Assembly (NCBI GenBank): GCA_020055645.1
Contig: CM034547.1
Location: 25,196,513 to 25,260,512 of the forward strand
Length of the DNA stretch: 64,000 nt
Reading direction: 5' to 3'
DNA from: Tomocerus qinae
Lineage: Eukaryota; Arthropoda; Collembola; Entomobryomorpha; Tomoceridae
Made by a program: the position numbers and the translations under genes. The notes under the pieces are model-generated. The model did not search any database. It saw only the letters and a program-made list of their open reading frames with translations, and was not told where the DNA came from. Below are positions 24,205 to 35,018 of the stretch, in pieces; the first letter of the stretch is position 1; every line of letters starts with the position of its first letter.

Positions 24205-27200
24205 TTAACAGCAACAAACAGTTTGGTCAGTATTGGCAGCTGCCCCAGTATTGCTACTGCCATTTCCATTGGTTGTTGTTGACTTCGGTTTGCATAATTT
24301 TGCCCGACCATTAGACTCAATTACTATTGTGCAAGTAAAAGTAATGACAGTGCATTGTGGCTGTGGTTTTGCTGGCGAAGATGTTCCAGCTCCATAAGTT
24401 CCTCCATGACCGTTAGTTCCACTTTGTCTGTGAGTGTATTGTGGTTGCTGGTGTTGCGGAACATATCCATTTGTGGTCCTGTGTCCATTGCCAGAGGAGT
24501 ACCCGTTGACAGAAATAGAATGTCCATTACGATATCCATTTGCAGCCTTTCCGTGCCCATTGCTATAAGTTGTAGATGTGGAACCGTAACTATGTCCATT
24601 TCCATTAGCTCTAACTGGCTGGTGTTGAGTAATTCCGTGATGACCATTTCCATTAGTACGAACAGGCTGCGGTTGTGTAATTCCGTGATGCCCGTTCCCA
24701 TTAGTCCGAGTAGGCTGTAACTGAGTAATTCCATGATGTCCATTTCCATTTGTTCGAACAGGCTGCTGCTGAGTGATTCCGTGATGCCCATTTCCATTAG
24801 TCCGAACAGGTTGTTGTTGTGTACCGTGATGACCATTTCCATTCTGCCTTGTATGATGTTCCTGGTCAATTATTCCGTTCGTTTGACTAGGTTGCCGCTG
24901 ATCCACAACATGATGTCCATTTCCATGACCTGATTGACCTTGATCTTGAATATGGTGACCATTCACACCAGATGATACATCTCCTGAAGACCGGTATCCA
25001 TCAGTGCCATGTACTGTAGAAGTCTGTCCATTTTGAGCAGGCTGTTGTAAGACTTGACCAGGTGTTCTGTATCCATTAGTGTATCCAGTTCCACCATGAG
25101 AACCATCTTGGGTGGTACTGGCAGGGAGTTTAGGAATTTGAGAACTTTGCGGAGCAGTGGAATAGTAAGGTGTCTTACGATAACCTCCCGAATAATCGTG
25201 TTGACCATTTGTTCCTAAACCAAAACTTCCAATGTGCAGACTCTGAGCTTGTGCTTGTCCACCAGGAGCAGTTGCATAGGCCCCGTAACCAGTTCCGGCG
25301 CCTGCACTCGCCCCGTAAGAGCCGCCTCTTGCATGGACACCATTTCCATGTCTCCGTCTGTGATCCCCATTTTGAGTTGACTGGTGACCCACGCCATTCC
25401 CATTCAGGGGCTGGACATTACTATTGATGTAGATCCCCTGATTTTGAGCTTGTCTACCAGTTCCAGTGTCTCTTCCTGAAGATGAAGGATACGAGTCATA
25501 AGACCTTTGACCCGAAGTATGATCTTGTGTTCCTAATGAAGTTGTGCCAGGTGCCTGCTGAGTGTAAAACGTCTGTTGCGGGGCCTGTTGACCATTTAAG
25601 CCTTGTAAACCTGTTCCAGGGGTCAATTGTCCACCCCTGCCATTAGTCCCGATTCCACTTCCACTGGGAAATTGTTGAGTTCCAGTAGGCAATGTTTGAG
25701 TGTATCCAGATCCAGGGAGAGTTTGAGGTGGTTGTACTTGAATTGGTGGAATTGTCTGCCCGAAGCCGCCACCGTGTTGACCATTGATGCCATGTGTCCC
25801 AGATTGAGGAATACTTTGATCATAACCAGCTCCTTGTGGTTGACTGTGGATTGGTATACCGGACTGTAAACTTTGTCCATGTCCATTACTTTGACTATCG
25901 TAACCAGGGAGTTTAGGCTGCTGGGCCGAAGATCGTCCATTTGAGTAAGAAGTATGTTGCTGGGGCTGTGATGAAGAATACTGTGGCTGGCTGTAACCAG
26001 GTAGTCGTTGTCCATTCGAAGCAGGGTAGCCATAGCCATTTCTCCCGTGACTTCCAAGGGGTTGTCCAGAAAAAGTTGGGCCTCCTTGTTGTCGGTAGTC
26101 TTGAGGAGGTAGTTGGGATTGACCATTTCCATAAACAGTCGCTGGATATGTGGGTACTTTATGTCCATTACTCTGCCTGCCTCCACCGTAGCCATTCCCT
26201 GTTAGCTTAGAATATTCTCCTTGGTCATGTTGTTGATAAACATTAGCACTTGCATGGGATCCTTGCTCTCGCTGTCCCAAGTTTACTTGAACTTGAGAGC
26301 TAGATGGCCCGAGACCGAAACTTGATGCTTGGCCAGCACCCCCGTGCTCTCCCAGAGATAACTGAGATTGTGCATTACCCGCTGAGCTGAAATATAAAAC
26401 AATGGTGATTATTTATATATGGTGATTATAAAATACTCCAATATTACTATTACTGAATTGGCGTAGGGAATAGCCCGAAATTCTCTAGCTGCTTAATAAA
26501 AGTATTATTAGATGCTATGCTTTAGTTAAGATATAGGCACCAACCTTTGTAGATTTCCAGTTATTCCCTGCCCTCCGAGTTGAACTTGAGATTGACTATA
26601 ACCTCCATGAGCTGCCTGAGCTTGTCCGGAGAAGAATCCTTGTCCAGAGACTGATCCTTGTACCTGAGTCTGACTGGATGCTATATAAAGTAAGGAAATT
26701 TTTTGTGCCATGTTGCTTAACAAACATTTATAGTAAAATGTTAGTATCTTTATTACTGATCTAATACAAATAATTTCACCAGATAAAGTTGTGTACTTAC
26801 AAGGCCATTGGCTAGCTTGTGCTTGACTTCCAACAGATCCTCCACTTGCATGTCTCTTTTTCCTGGGAAGACGTTTTAGTAGTTTCTCATCCACAGTCTG
26901 TATCTTAAAGATTGGGAGTGGTCCACAAAATTGTTCCTTATACAATGAGTTTGCCCATTCGTCCGCATTGGAAATTTTATGGAGTTTGCTTGAAACGGAA
27001 AGGACTTTGGGCAAATTGGAAGGAGTGTATCTTAAAGAATGTGAAGGATGTGGGGTTTCCTCAACAAAACAGGCCGGGACACTAGTGTCTTTATAAAACA
27101 CCAAACCCTAGAACAAAGAAAACGACCTTTAAAATTCAATTTCGGCTTGAAAATGTGTAAAAGAAGGATATGAATCGTACAGTTGCGTAATCAACAAGAG

Positions 27201-27469
27201 CTTTGATTTCTGAGACGCCCTCAGTATCAGGCCATCCATTCCAGGTCACTTCATCGTCCTAAGAAAACATAGCGGGAATATAACATTATGGGAATTTAGG
27301 CAAGTGGGATGCCTAGGTCAAATGAAAATGAGATGGGCAGAAAAGAACTTACAGCAGTAGAGTGAGAAGGGATATCATCAGAAGTGGATTTGGAGAGAAC
27401 TTGATGGCGAATTAGGAGTAGACAAAGTAAGATAAAGTCTAGACGTTCTTTAATCTGAAAGTGAAGCAT
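24205..27469 (-). CDS. Secreted low-complexity Gln/Gly/Asn/Ser-rich proprotein with tandem repeats
   Basis: Not recognised as a named family. Five exons can be joined. Exon 1 (27353-27469) starts MLHFQIKERL and is followed by a hydrophobic core (FILLCLLLI) consistent with a signal peptide or anchor. Exon 2 encodes DDEVTWNGWPDTEGV. Exon 3 carries a folded-looking region ending KRLPRKKRHASGG, where RKKR fits a furin-type cleavage site. The remaining exons are low complexity: first Gly/Gln/Ser (SQAQAS, GQGFFSGQAQAAHGG), then about 690 residues rich in NGH, GYG, PQ and QQ. Near the C-terminus come about six 16-residue units (RTNGNGHHGITQ type) and a Cys-containing tail (CTVITFTCTIVIESNG, ending TVCCC). 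About 940 residues. Composition suggests an extracellular structural, cuticular, silk-like or glue protein; that is inference. Antisense frames over this gene are shadows. Confidence 0.8.
24592..24855 (-). repeat. 48-bp tandem repeat array inside the secreted protein gene
   Basis: Units begin at 24592, 24640, 24688 and 24736 (48 bp each), then a 45-bp unit at 24784 and a partial unit after 24829. On the coding strand each encodes about 16 residues around NGNGHHGITQ. Variation is mainly at Gln/Pro positions and third codon bases. Frame-preserving copy-number change is expected. Confidence 0.85.
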
Positions 27470-29876
27470 TTTGTATGGTCAATGAGTCAATGAGGAGAGC
27501 ATTGAAGTAGGTCTTTGAGCTCTTTCAGAAGAAAACTGATTTGAGTGCAGATGATTTGGTTTGGACGGAAAGAAAATAAATGAGTCTTTAGATGTGCGTT
27601 AAGGATGAGTGGGAATTAGTAACTGAGAGTTAAGCCAACGTTAAATGCATAGGAATTGAACTTGTTTTTATGTGATCCGAGTGAATGGGATCTCTGTCGG
27701 GTGTTAAGAAGGAGGTGTCGTTGTCGTTCTCTGTTTCCTCTCGTTACGTGTGTATATTTACTATCTGCTTATGTCTGTCTGTGAATGCAATGCACTGTAT
27801 CCAAATCGTCAATGTGCAGAAAATATTCTCAAGAAGCAAACATATTTTTAGCATCCTTTGCCAACTTTGCCACTGATTTATATTTATCCCAATTACATGT
27901 TGAGACAAATGCCAATACACACACGTATAGATATAGGCAAAAGCGTGAAGATGATAACAGGATGTAATGTATGAAACAAGTAAATGTATCAGCGTGTGCA
28001 TAGATTTTACATTTTTTGTATTTCTGACCAAAGGCACTCACAATCAGTATACAAATTACTTCACGATTTAAATTGCATTAAGTAAGACATGTACAAATCC
28101 AAACTATAAATACAAACTATTACATTATACTACAAATTACTTAAGGCTACTTACAACATTAGGTATTAAAACTAAACCCTTTATTTTAACTACTGTTTCT
28201 TTCGATATTCCATTCAGTTTGTTGTTGTGTGGCAGAACTCAGAAGTGCACCGGGACGAGACAGTATAGTATAGTTACTTGTGTCGTGATGTTGTTGGCGT
28301 TCTGTTTTGCGAATGTTGCAGTAGTAGTGCAAGTGCAATTCCTTAGATTTATTATCAAGAGTGGGTGTACAAAATTAATGCTTCTACAAAAAGATATTAA
28401 ATTAAATATAAGACTAGTCAAACACTCATAGGATTCAAAACATAAGAGTTTGATCTGGTTCAGACTACAGTATATATAATAATTTAACGCTAAAAACATA
28501 AAATAGGAAAATCTATTTTTGGGCTATTTGGTTTGATATCTTCGGTCTTCATTCTGTAAAAATCGACAGACTAGTTTGTATTAGATTTTTTTAGCACTTT
28601 TGCTCATGGAATAAGCTACGAGTTGACAAGAATGTATAAAGACAATACAGAAACTAATTCTAAGTTACTTTAGACAGAACATTCATCTCTACAAAAGTAG
28701 TTTACATATATAGATCACTACAATTACATATAAATGCATACAAATACTTACACAAATGACAAACACTGCTACAATCTATAAGTCACTATAATTGAAACAA
28801 TTAAACATCAATCGTATCAACATATTTCACAAAATAGTACCTACTATGTTTACTATGGGGTAATTCATGTCCTTGTTACAATTAGGATAAATTAGTATTT
28901 AGATCTACAATAAGAATTGGAGTATACTAGTGCATAGTGGAAAATTATTTGGAATACTACGAAAAATGTGGGACATACCAAAATAATATAATTCCTTTCC
29001 AAAGTCTCAATTTACATTTTCAGACCCTATTACTTCCTGAGACTGCTACTCAGTTAGCTTACAAGGATTGCAATTGGTAGAGATTGTTTTGTTGTAGACA
29101 AATATTATTCTGTAGCTATAAGCTTTGTAATTGTGACCTTTTCCCGGCCGTAAGTAATTTTAATTGCACATTCAAAGTGATTGCAATCGCATTGATTTAG
29201 AAACTAGGGTCGAGCTTAGAGGAATTAGACAAAATGTTCAAATGATAAACATGTTTTTCCCAAGAGTTATCTTACACTCAGGACAAAACTAAGTCTAACT
29301 GACTACAACATGATTTATCTGGTCCCAAAATGCTAGTGATCTACGCTAAAATTATGCCTACGTCATTTTAACACAGTTACTACGTCATACTTTATGCTAC
29401 ATCATAATAATTTCTACCTACTATACTAGTCACAATAATTTTATTAGATAATCGGATTACCATTATTATATGAACAGTTCCCCGTACTCAGACCTACTCG
29501 ATATACTAAGATTACATAGTGAGATTGTGATAAAAGTCAATGTAGTACTGGTGTTAGAGTAGAGACACGAGAATATGCTTAGATTATAAAGTAATCTTTT
29601 AACAAGTGGTCTCTTTTTGGACGGAGATAATATCTTTGCTATAAAGTCTATTATAAGGTTATTTAAAACTACTTAAAAGTCTCCATTTCTACTAAAATGT
29701 TAGATACAGCCTTCATGGCTTGCTAATCAATACAGATATTCTTAAGCATGTTGGTATATGTTTTAATTTAGTTAAACTGACAATATTTGCGATTATATGC
29801 CAAAGACCATGAAGTGCAGCTGTGTTCTGAGAAGTTTTTAAAATAGACGAATATTTCATTTGTTTTTGTATCCGGA
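27470..29876. other. Intergenic region and probable 3' UTR of Scratch
   Basis: About 2.4 kb without a supported gene. The 27.5-28.4 kb part has short frames on both strands with no conserved pattern. 28.5-29.8 kb is uniformly A+T-rich and may be Scratch 3' UTR. Confidence 0.65.
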
Positions 29877-31335
29877 TCATGCTGACGCAGCGGATGTTTC
29901 TTGCATATGCATTTCATTAGTGCCCGAACCACTACTTTCACCATTAACACTTTTGTTGACACGATTAGTTCGCATACAACTGGATTCAATATGTTTGCAC
30001 AAATAGGATTTGAGAGCGAATGTTTTTCCACAACGAGCACAGACAAATGGCTTTTCGGACGAATGTGTTTGCATGTGAGCTCGAAGATTACTCTGCAAAG
30101 AATCAGCAGAAATATCTTATGTTTACGTTGAATGATCTTAGCACTAAGAAATTTATCAGATGAAATGTACATTCAATTTCAAATACCTTGTCGGCAAACG
30201 CTTTTCCACATATGCTACATTTAAAAGGCTTCTCCCCTGTAAGTCAACCAATAAAAATAGAAAAATTATGAGATAAATCGATTAGAGAGCACCAATCAGT
30301 TGTCTAAATAAAAGGTTGATAAATCTAAACCAACCAGTATGTGTACGAATGTGTCCCTGTAGAAGCCATGGCCTCGAAAATCCCTTCCCACAATATGGAC
30401 ACTTGCAGCCCTAAATTTAATGAAGGATAATTAAAACTTTATTTGCGCAATTTCATTTTTGGCACAACCTCTTCAAAACATTTTTTGTGTTCTGAAGAGC
30501 TTAAGATAAACTTTGGGAAACTTGTTATTTTTAAAACTTACTTGATTATGAGTACGAAGATGCATTGAAAATGCAGGCATAGATACGTAGACTTTTTCAC
30601 AATGCGGACATTTTTTAACAGCTGTGGAATCGGTTGGCGATCTATGAGTTTGACGGTGTCGAGCTAAGTTACTAAGGGTGGAAAACCCTTTTCCGCATTC
30701 CGAACAAACATGACGGGTAGAAGAATTCTCAATCTCAATCTCCCCCTTAACATCTAAGTCCGATTTCGCTGCTGCCAAACTAACCTATTAAAGCCCAAAC
30801 AATTCGAATAATTAATGTAAATAGGTAATATTTTTCTACCACCGCTTTGCAAATTGCAGTAGGTATCAGTATCACAGATAAAATGAAAGTACGCAAAGAT
30901 ATAGTAGTAAAATGAATATCTGGATATAATTTTAAGCATTACTACTACACATACCTCTGCTAATTGAGTAAGATTAAACAAGTCGATTTTCTTAACGGAT
31001 AAATTGACAGGTTCATCATCCTTTGCACAATTGTTCTGATCGATGACCAAAGTCCACTCGTGATTACTGATACTGGGAATACTAAGACTTGGAAGAGGAA
31101 GTTGGTTCACTTTTTGGATATCTTTAGTTTCGTTAGGATGTAATTTGTGGGAAATGTCGGGAATATCGTGTGGACATTGAGAGTGTGAAGCAGTATTCAA
31201 GGTGACGATTCTGTGAAACGGGGTTACCAATTGAGAAGGTTCAGATGGCTCGTTGACAGGTTTTCTAACTCGAGGAACATTGAGGCTAGTGTACATGTCG
31301 TAGCGTTTATGTGTGAAAAGAAATGCTTTCGGCAT
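29877..31335 (-). CDS. scrt: Scratch, Snail-superfamily C2H2 zinc-finger repressor
   Basis: A neural transcriptional repressor. Exon 1 (about 30958-31335) starts [18 protein letters not shown], a divergent SNAG domain (usual form MPRSFLVKK), and later has EPVNLSVKK, which resembles a CtBP-binding PxDLS motif. Exon 2 has zinc finger 1 ([19 protein letters not shown]) and finger 2 ([18 protein letters not shown]). Short exons then give [17 protein letters not shown] (finger 3), [17 protein letters not shown] (finger 4) and [17 protein letters not shown] (finger 5). KVYVSMPA and KTFALKSYL are Scratch rather than Snail hallmarks. The C-terminus after SSCMRTN is a short tail ending SAASA. About 320 residues over five exons. 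The stop is at 29877. Confidence 0.93.
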
Positions 31336-32734
31336 TGTAAGTACTCGTCAATTTTTGAAACTTTTTCTGAATTCTTGTCGCCTTCACAAGAATTTGAATG
31401 GTCCAGCCAGACACAAATGAGTTTTCTTTTTGTAGAAGATAACAGGCAAAACTCTTTCAAAAGTCGAAGAAAATAGAGCTGCTAATGTGTTCCGGGTGTG
31501 TAGTGAGAAATTGATGAAACATTTTAGTTAGTAACAGAATGTGTAAAAAATCTATGTACTTGAGTATATGAAAAGAATGAAATGGTAGTCAGTCGGTGGT
31601 TTGGTGCAGTTTCGTTGGGTTTGCGTTTTCGTTAAGCGAGGAAAGGAGTGTGGAGAGAAAAACGGAACTGAAAGTGTCTGAGAGATGATCAGCCACCGAC
31701 TTCGGGAATAGACCTCAAGTCGCCTCCGAAAATAACTTGTTAGTTAGGGGATCCATTCATCCATTCCGATTTTACCGTGAGCATATAACTAGTGGCAGTA
31801 CTCAACTCCAACCTTTACTCAAAGTTTACTTGTTCTTCGGTTCTTTTAAATACAACTGTTATCTGTAGTAAGAAAAGCAACAAGGCAAGTCCAACTCTAT
31901 TTATGTATGTATGTATCTACTCCCGAACTTGCAAGCGACTCTTCTCCTCCATCTTATACATAGACAAATGCTCTTTAAATGTTAAATGTGCATCTTTCAA
32001 ATTATATCTGTACTTACTTGTTGGTAGTGCATATGCATAGTGCATGTACACATATGTGAAGGTATTTATCTTAGACTATATACATAAGTAGCAATGATAA
32101 GCACTGAAACTCATTCTTACAGATACCTACTCCGATACTCCTTCTGTTAAGTTAGTGTTTCATCTTCTGGTTTCGTTTGGCCTGCTCTGCCTACCATTCA
32201 AAATTCATTTCCCCTTGCCGAACGGAAATGCTCAAGTTCCACAACTACCTACTAGTATACTATCCTTAATTTATATGCGTAAGAACTAAGCAGAAAATAA
32301 AATTAACTGACTCGTACCGAACCGTTGTCTTGTCTTCTCCCTGTCCTCAGTCTCGTGAGTCAGCTTTCTTTTCATATACGTAAGCAAAACTCCGAATAAC
32401 AACTCTGTCGTTGCATCCTTATCATTAATATGTTGTTTCAATTCTTTGAACACCACTATATGCTATTTTTGATGACATTAAAATGCTAAAACACTTAAAC
32501 TTATTGGAGCCATTTTATTAACTGAATATGTCTGCACTCTGCACCACAACCGTCGCAGTTTACTAATGAATCACTGAATTAGTTTTCTCTCAATTCCTGC
32601 TAGACACACGCACGTACTACCTAAGGTTATGCATTATGAAAATGGTAAACAACAACGTTTCATGACACTGACAAATGTTGTCGTCCCAGTGCTTGAATTA
32701 ATCCTATTTATTCAAAAGAAAGATACATAGTAAT

Positions 32735-32911
32735 TCAAACTGCATTGCTTATGGTTGTCCTCCAGCCTTCAGACTTTGCAATTTCCCAATCCCAATCCAA
32801 GCAAGTCTCAATTGTTATTGTCCGAAAATGATTCTCCCCATAAGTTTCGTCTGTTATCCGAGTTATCTGCAAATATCCATGCAAAGAGAATTTGGCTCTC
32901 TCATCATAGCT
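32735..32911 (-). CDS. Possible terminal coding exon, unknown gene
   Basis: After an acceptor-like TTTTCGCAG the frame starts SYDERAKFSLHGYLQITRI, continues through CLDWDWEIAKSEGW and stops after TISNAV at 32735. An AATAAA lies 23 bases past the stop (32707-32712), right for a last exon. Composition is hydrophilic and codon-like. No upstream exon with matching phase was found and I do not recognise the protein. The opposite strand is also open for 71 codons. Confidence 0.3.
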   Translation of the reverse strand, partial: SYDERAKFSLHGYLQITRITDETYGENHFRTITIETCLDWDWEIAKSEGWRTTISNAV

Positions 32912-33613
32912 CTGCGAAAACTTACGTAAACAGTTTAAAAATATCAGCCACTTATTTCTTTGGCTTTTAAAAAGATTAATGCAAAATATATTGGAGAAGT
33001 GCATCATCAAATCTTTGAAAAGATTGCACATCTGCAGCCGCATGAGTAACTATTGCTATTACTATTATCTGTAGAAATGCTTTAATAGAATCTTTTACAT
33101 GCTAAGAAATAATTTAAATATTGAACAAGACCACCAGAAAGCCTATAGATACGAATCGTATTTTTTGTATCTCAGCTTTCCAAATAATCTTGAAAATATA
33201 TGTGTACATGTTTCTGCATTTTTTTAGTTTTCATCTGCTTTACTGGTACTATCACCAATAAGTTATCAAAAAACTTTCAACTTGTTGTCTGCATAAGAAA
33301 ACTATATTGCCAATTTATTTCGGTGGTAAGACATTTATGCTTAAAATATATTGTATAAAAAATAGCCTACTGACATAAGGTACTAACTTACATATCCAGT
33401 AATGATTCTCAGAGTAATGTGATGGATATAGGATGTATACCACATTCAAAACGGTATAAAGACTCATTAAATAAATGCTCGGTGCAGTTATATGTGCATT
33501 ACAATAGTGGCAAGAAGAAGCAACGGATAATTAGTATCCCAATGCAAGGGATGTCTACAAAAGAAACTAAACATAAGATGATATTTTTATCAGTATGAGC
33601 AAGAATAAGTCAG

Positions 33614-34443
33614 TCAGCCACCTGCCCTGCCTGTGAGTTGTCTCAAAGTGGTTTCCTTTGGCTTGTCTTCTGCCTTTGGCTCAAACTCCGAATCATCTTG
33701 CTGATTCTCATCTAGTCTTGTCCTTTTCTCCTCTTGATTCCCTGCCAAAATTAAGTTGCTTCACTTACGTTTCTGCTCTCTGAGAAGAAGTAAAAACGTA
33801 AGTAACATAAGCACAGCCCATCACACAACTATAGATAATGTTATTAGTCATGTAGGACATTAGTATTAGTAACTGCTCTAAAATCTCTCCTTACTCCGGC
33901 TTTCGTCCGACTGACGAGGAGTTCAATAATCTACCCCATTCATCTTCATCAACATAGCATATATAAGCATATTTAGTGCATTATGAAAGCACTTACGTTT
34001 TATCTCTCTATATTTTATCCTCCTAGCACCTGTAACTCTGCTTTAATGCGTCAGTACATCATCTTGCTTAACAAAGTTATTATTGTTCATTTATTTTTAC
34101 ATAATAAATGCTTTCGTGTAAACTTGTTGAATATCTAATATCTTATCTAATATATTCGTAATTAGCCCAGCAAGACATTATTAGTGGTAGGTGTATTATT
34201 AATTACATAAATTAAAGTAGAAAAAGAGATGAAAACAGTTCTGCATTTTTCAATGGTACAGACAGAAGTAAGAAAAGACACGCTAACGAAAAGTCAAAGC
34301 CAGAGAAATAGAATAACTAAAGTAAACTGAATAGAAATAATAATACAGCAGACAAAGTGATGAACAGATGCTAAACTTTGTGTTACCTTTTCCGAAACTG
34401 AAAATCATTTCACATCTCTTTCTCAACTCTCCTTTCCTAAAGC
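33614..34443 (-). CDS. Possible chain of three phase-1 exons, unknown gene
   Basis: Three short segments have acceptor and donor consensus and agree in phase (all 1-1): 34387-34443 (FRKGELRKRCEMIFSFGK), 33997-34029 (ARRIKYREIK, donor C|GTAAGTG) and 33614-33741 (NQEEKRTRLDENQQDD, ending LTGRAGG stop, or spliced at 33622). Joined, they make a very basic then acidic stretch. No homology is recognised and short segments of this kind can arise by chance. Confidence 0.25.
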
Positions 34444-34848
34444 CTGGCCCTTGTTCATCTATATAACTACTACGTACAATCTCATATCTCTATTGAATGA
34501 ACACAAATCTATGCTTATAACAACTTTACTAAGGTAGTACATATGTGTTTCGTTATACAGATGTAATATGTACATATGCATACCATACACCCATATGAGC
34601 ATATTATACAGTTTCAACATCTTCTCGCGTCATATCCTCAGAACTACTTTCACTGATGATGATAAGGAAAAGAGATGCTAAGATGCGATGAGTCTTAGTA
34701 TAAAGGAAGCCTTTTCTTAGCTATTAGTCTTTCATACACAGAAGGAGCATTAATACATACCTTTAGTGCTGTACAAAGGGTAAGTGTATAGGTCTGTATT
34801 GTATTTCTGTGTATATGGTAAGGTTGATGTCTTCTATAAACTTCCTGG

Positions 34849-35018
34849 CTACTTCCTTCCTTTAGCCAGAATGCCTACGACCACACATCTGGTCTCGTCC
34901 TCAAGAAGGAAGGCACTCAAGTCGGAGTCAACATCCATCCATCGACTATCATCTCCCTCCAACTCTTTCTTTATGTGCATGCATAATGTCATCATTCGAC
35001 GAGCTTCTCCCGCACGTA
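34849..35018 (-). CDS. Possible coding exon, unknown gene
   Basis: Acceptor CTGTAG, then a frame RAGEARRMMTLCMHIKKE followed by LEGDDSRWMDVDSDL and SAFLLEDETRC to a stop at 34849. A weak donor (AGAT|GTGTGG) would leave phase 1, compatible with the exon at 34387-34443. The patch is G+C-richer than its flanks. Unrecognised. Confidence 0.25.

Noticed and set aside
24324-25427. Several long frames on both strands over the secreted repeat gene
   Set aside because: Low-complexity codons (CAG/GGN/AAT) keep other frames open; the frame with signal peptide and consistent splicing is preferred.
25623-26210. 190-codon minus and 89-codon plus frames
   Set aside because: Alternative-frame shadows of the same low-complexity coding exon.
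29901-30131. Plus-strand 76-codon frame
   Set aside because: Antisense to Scratch zinc fingers 4-5.
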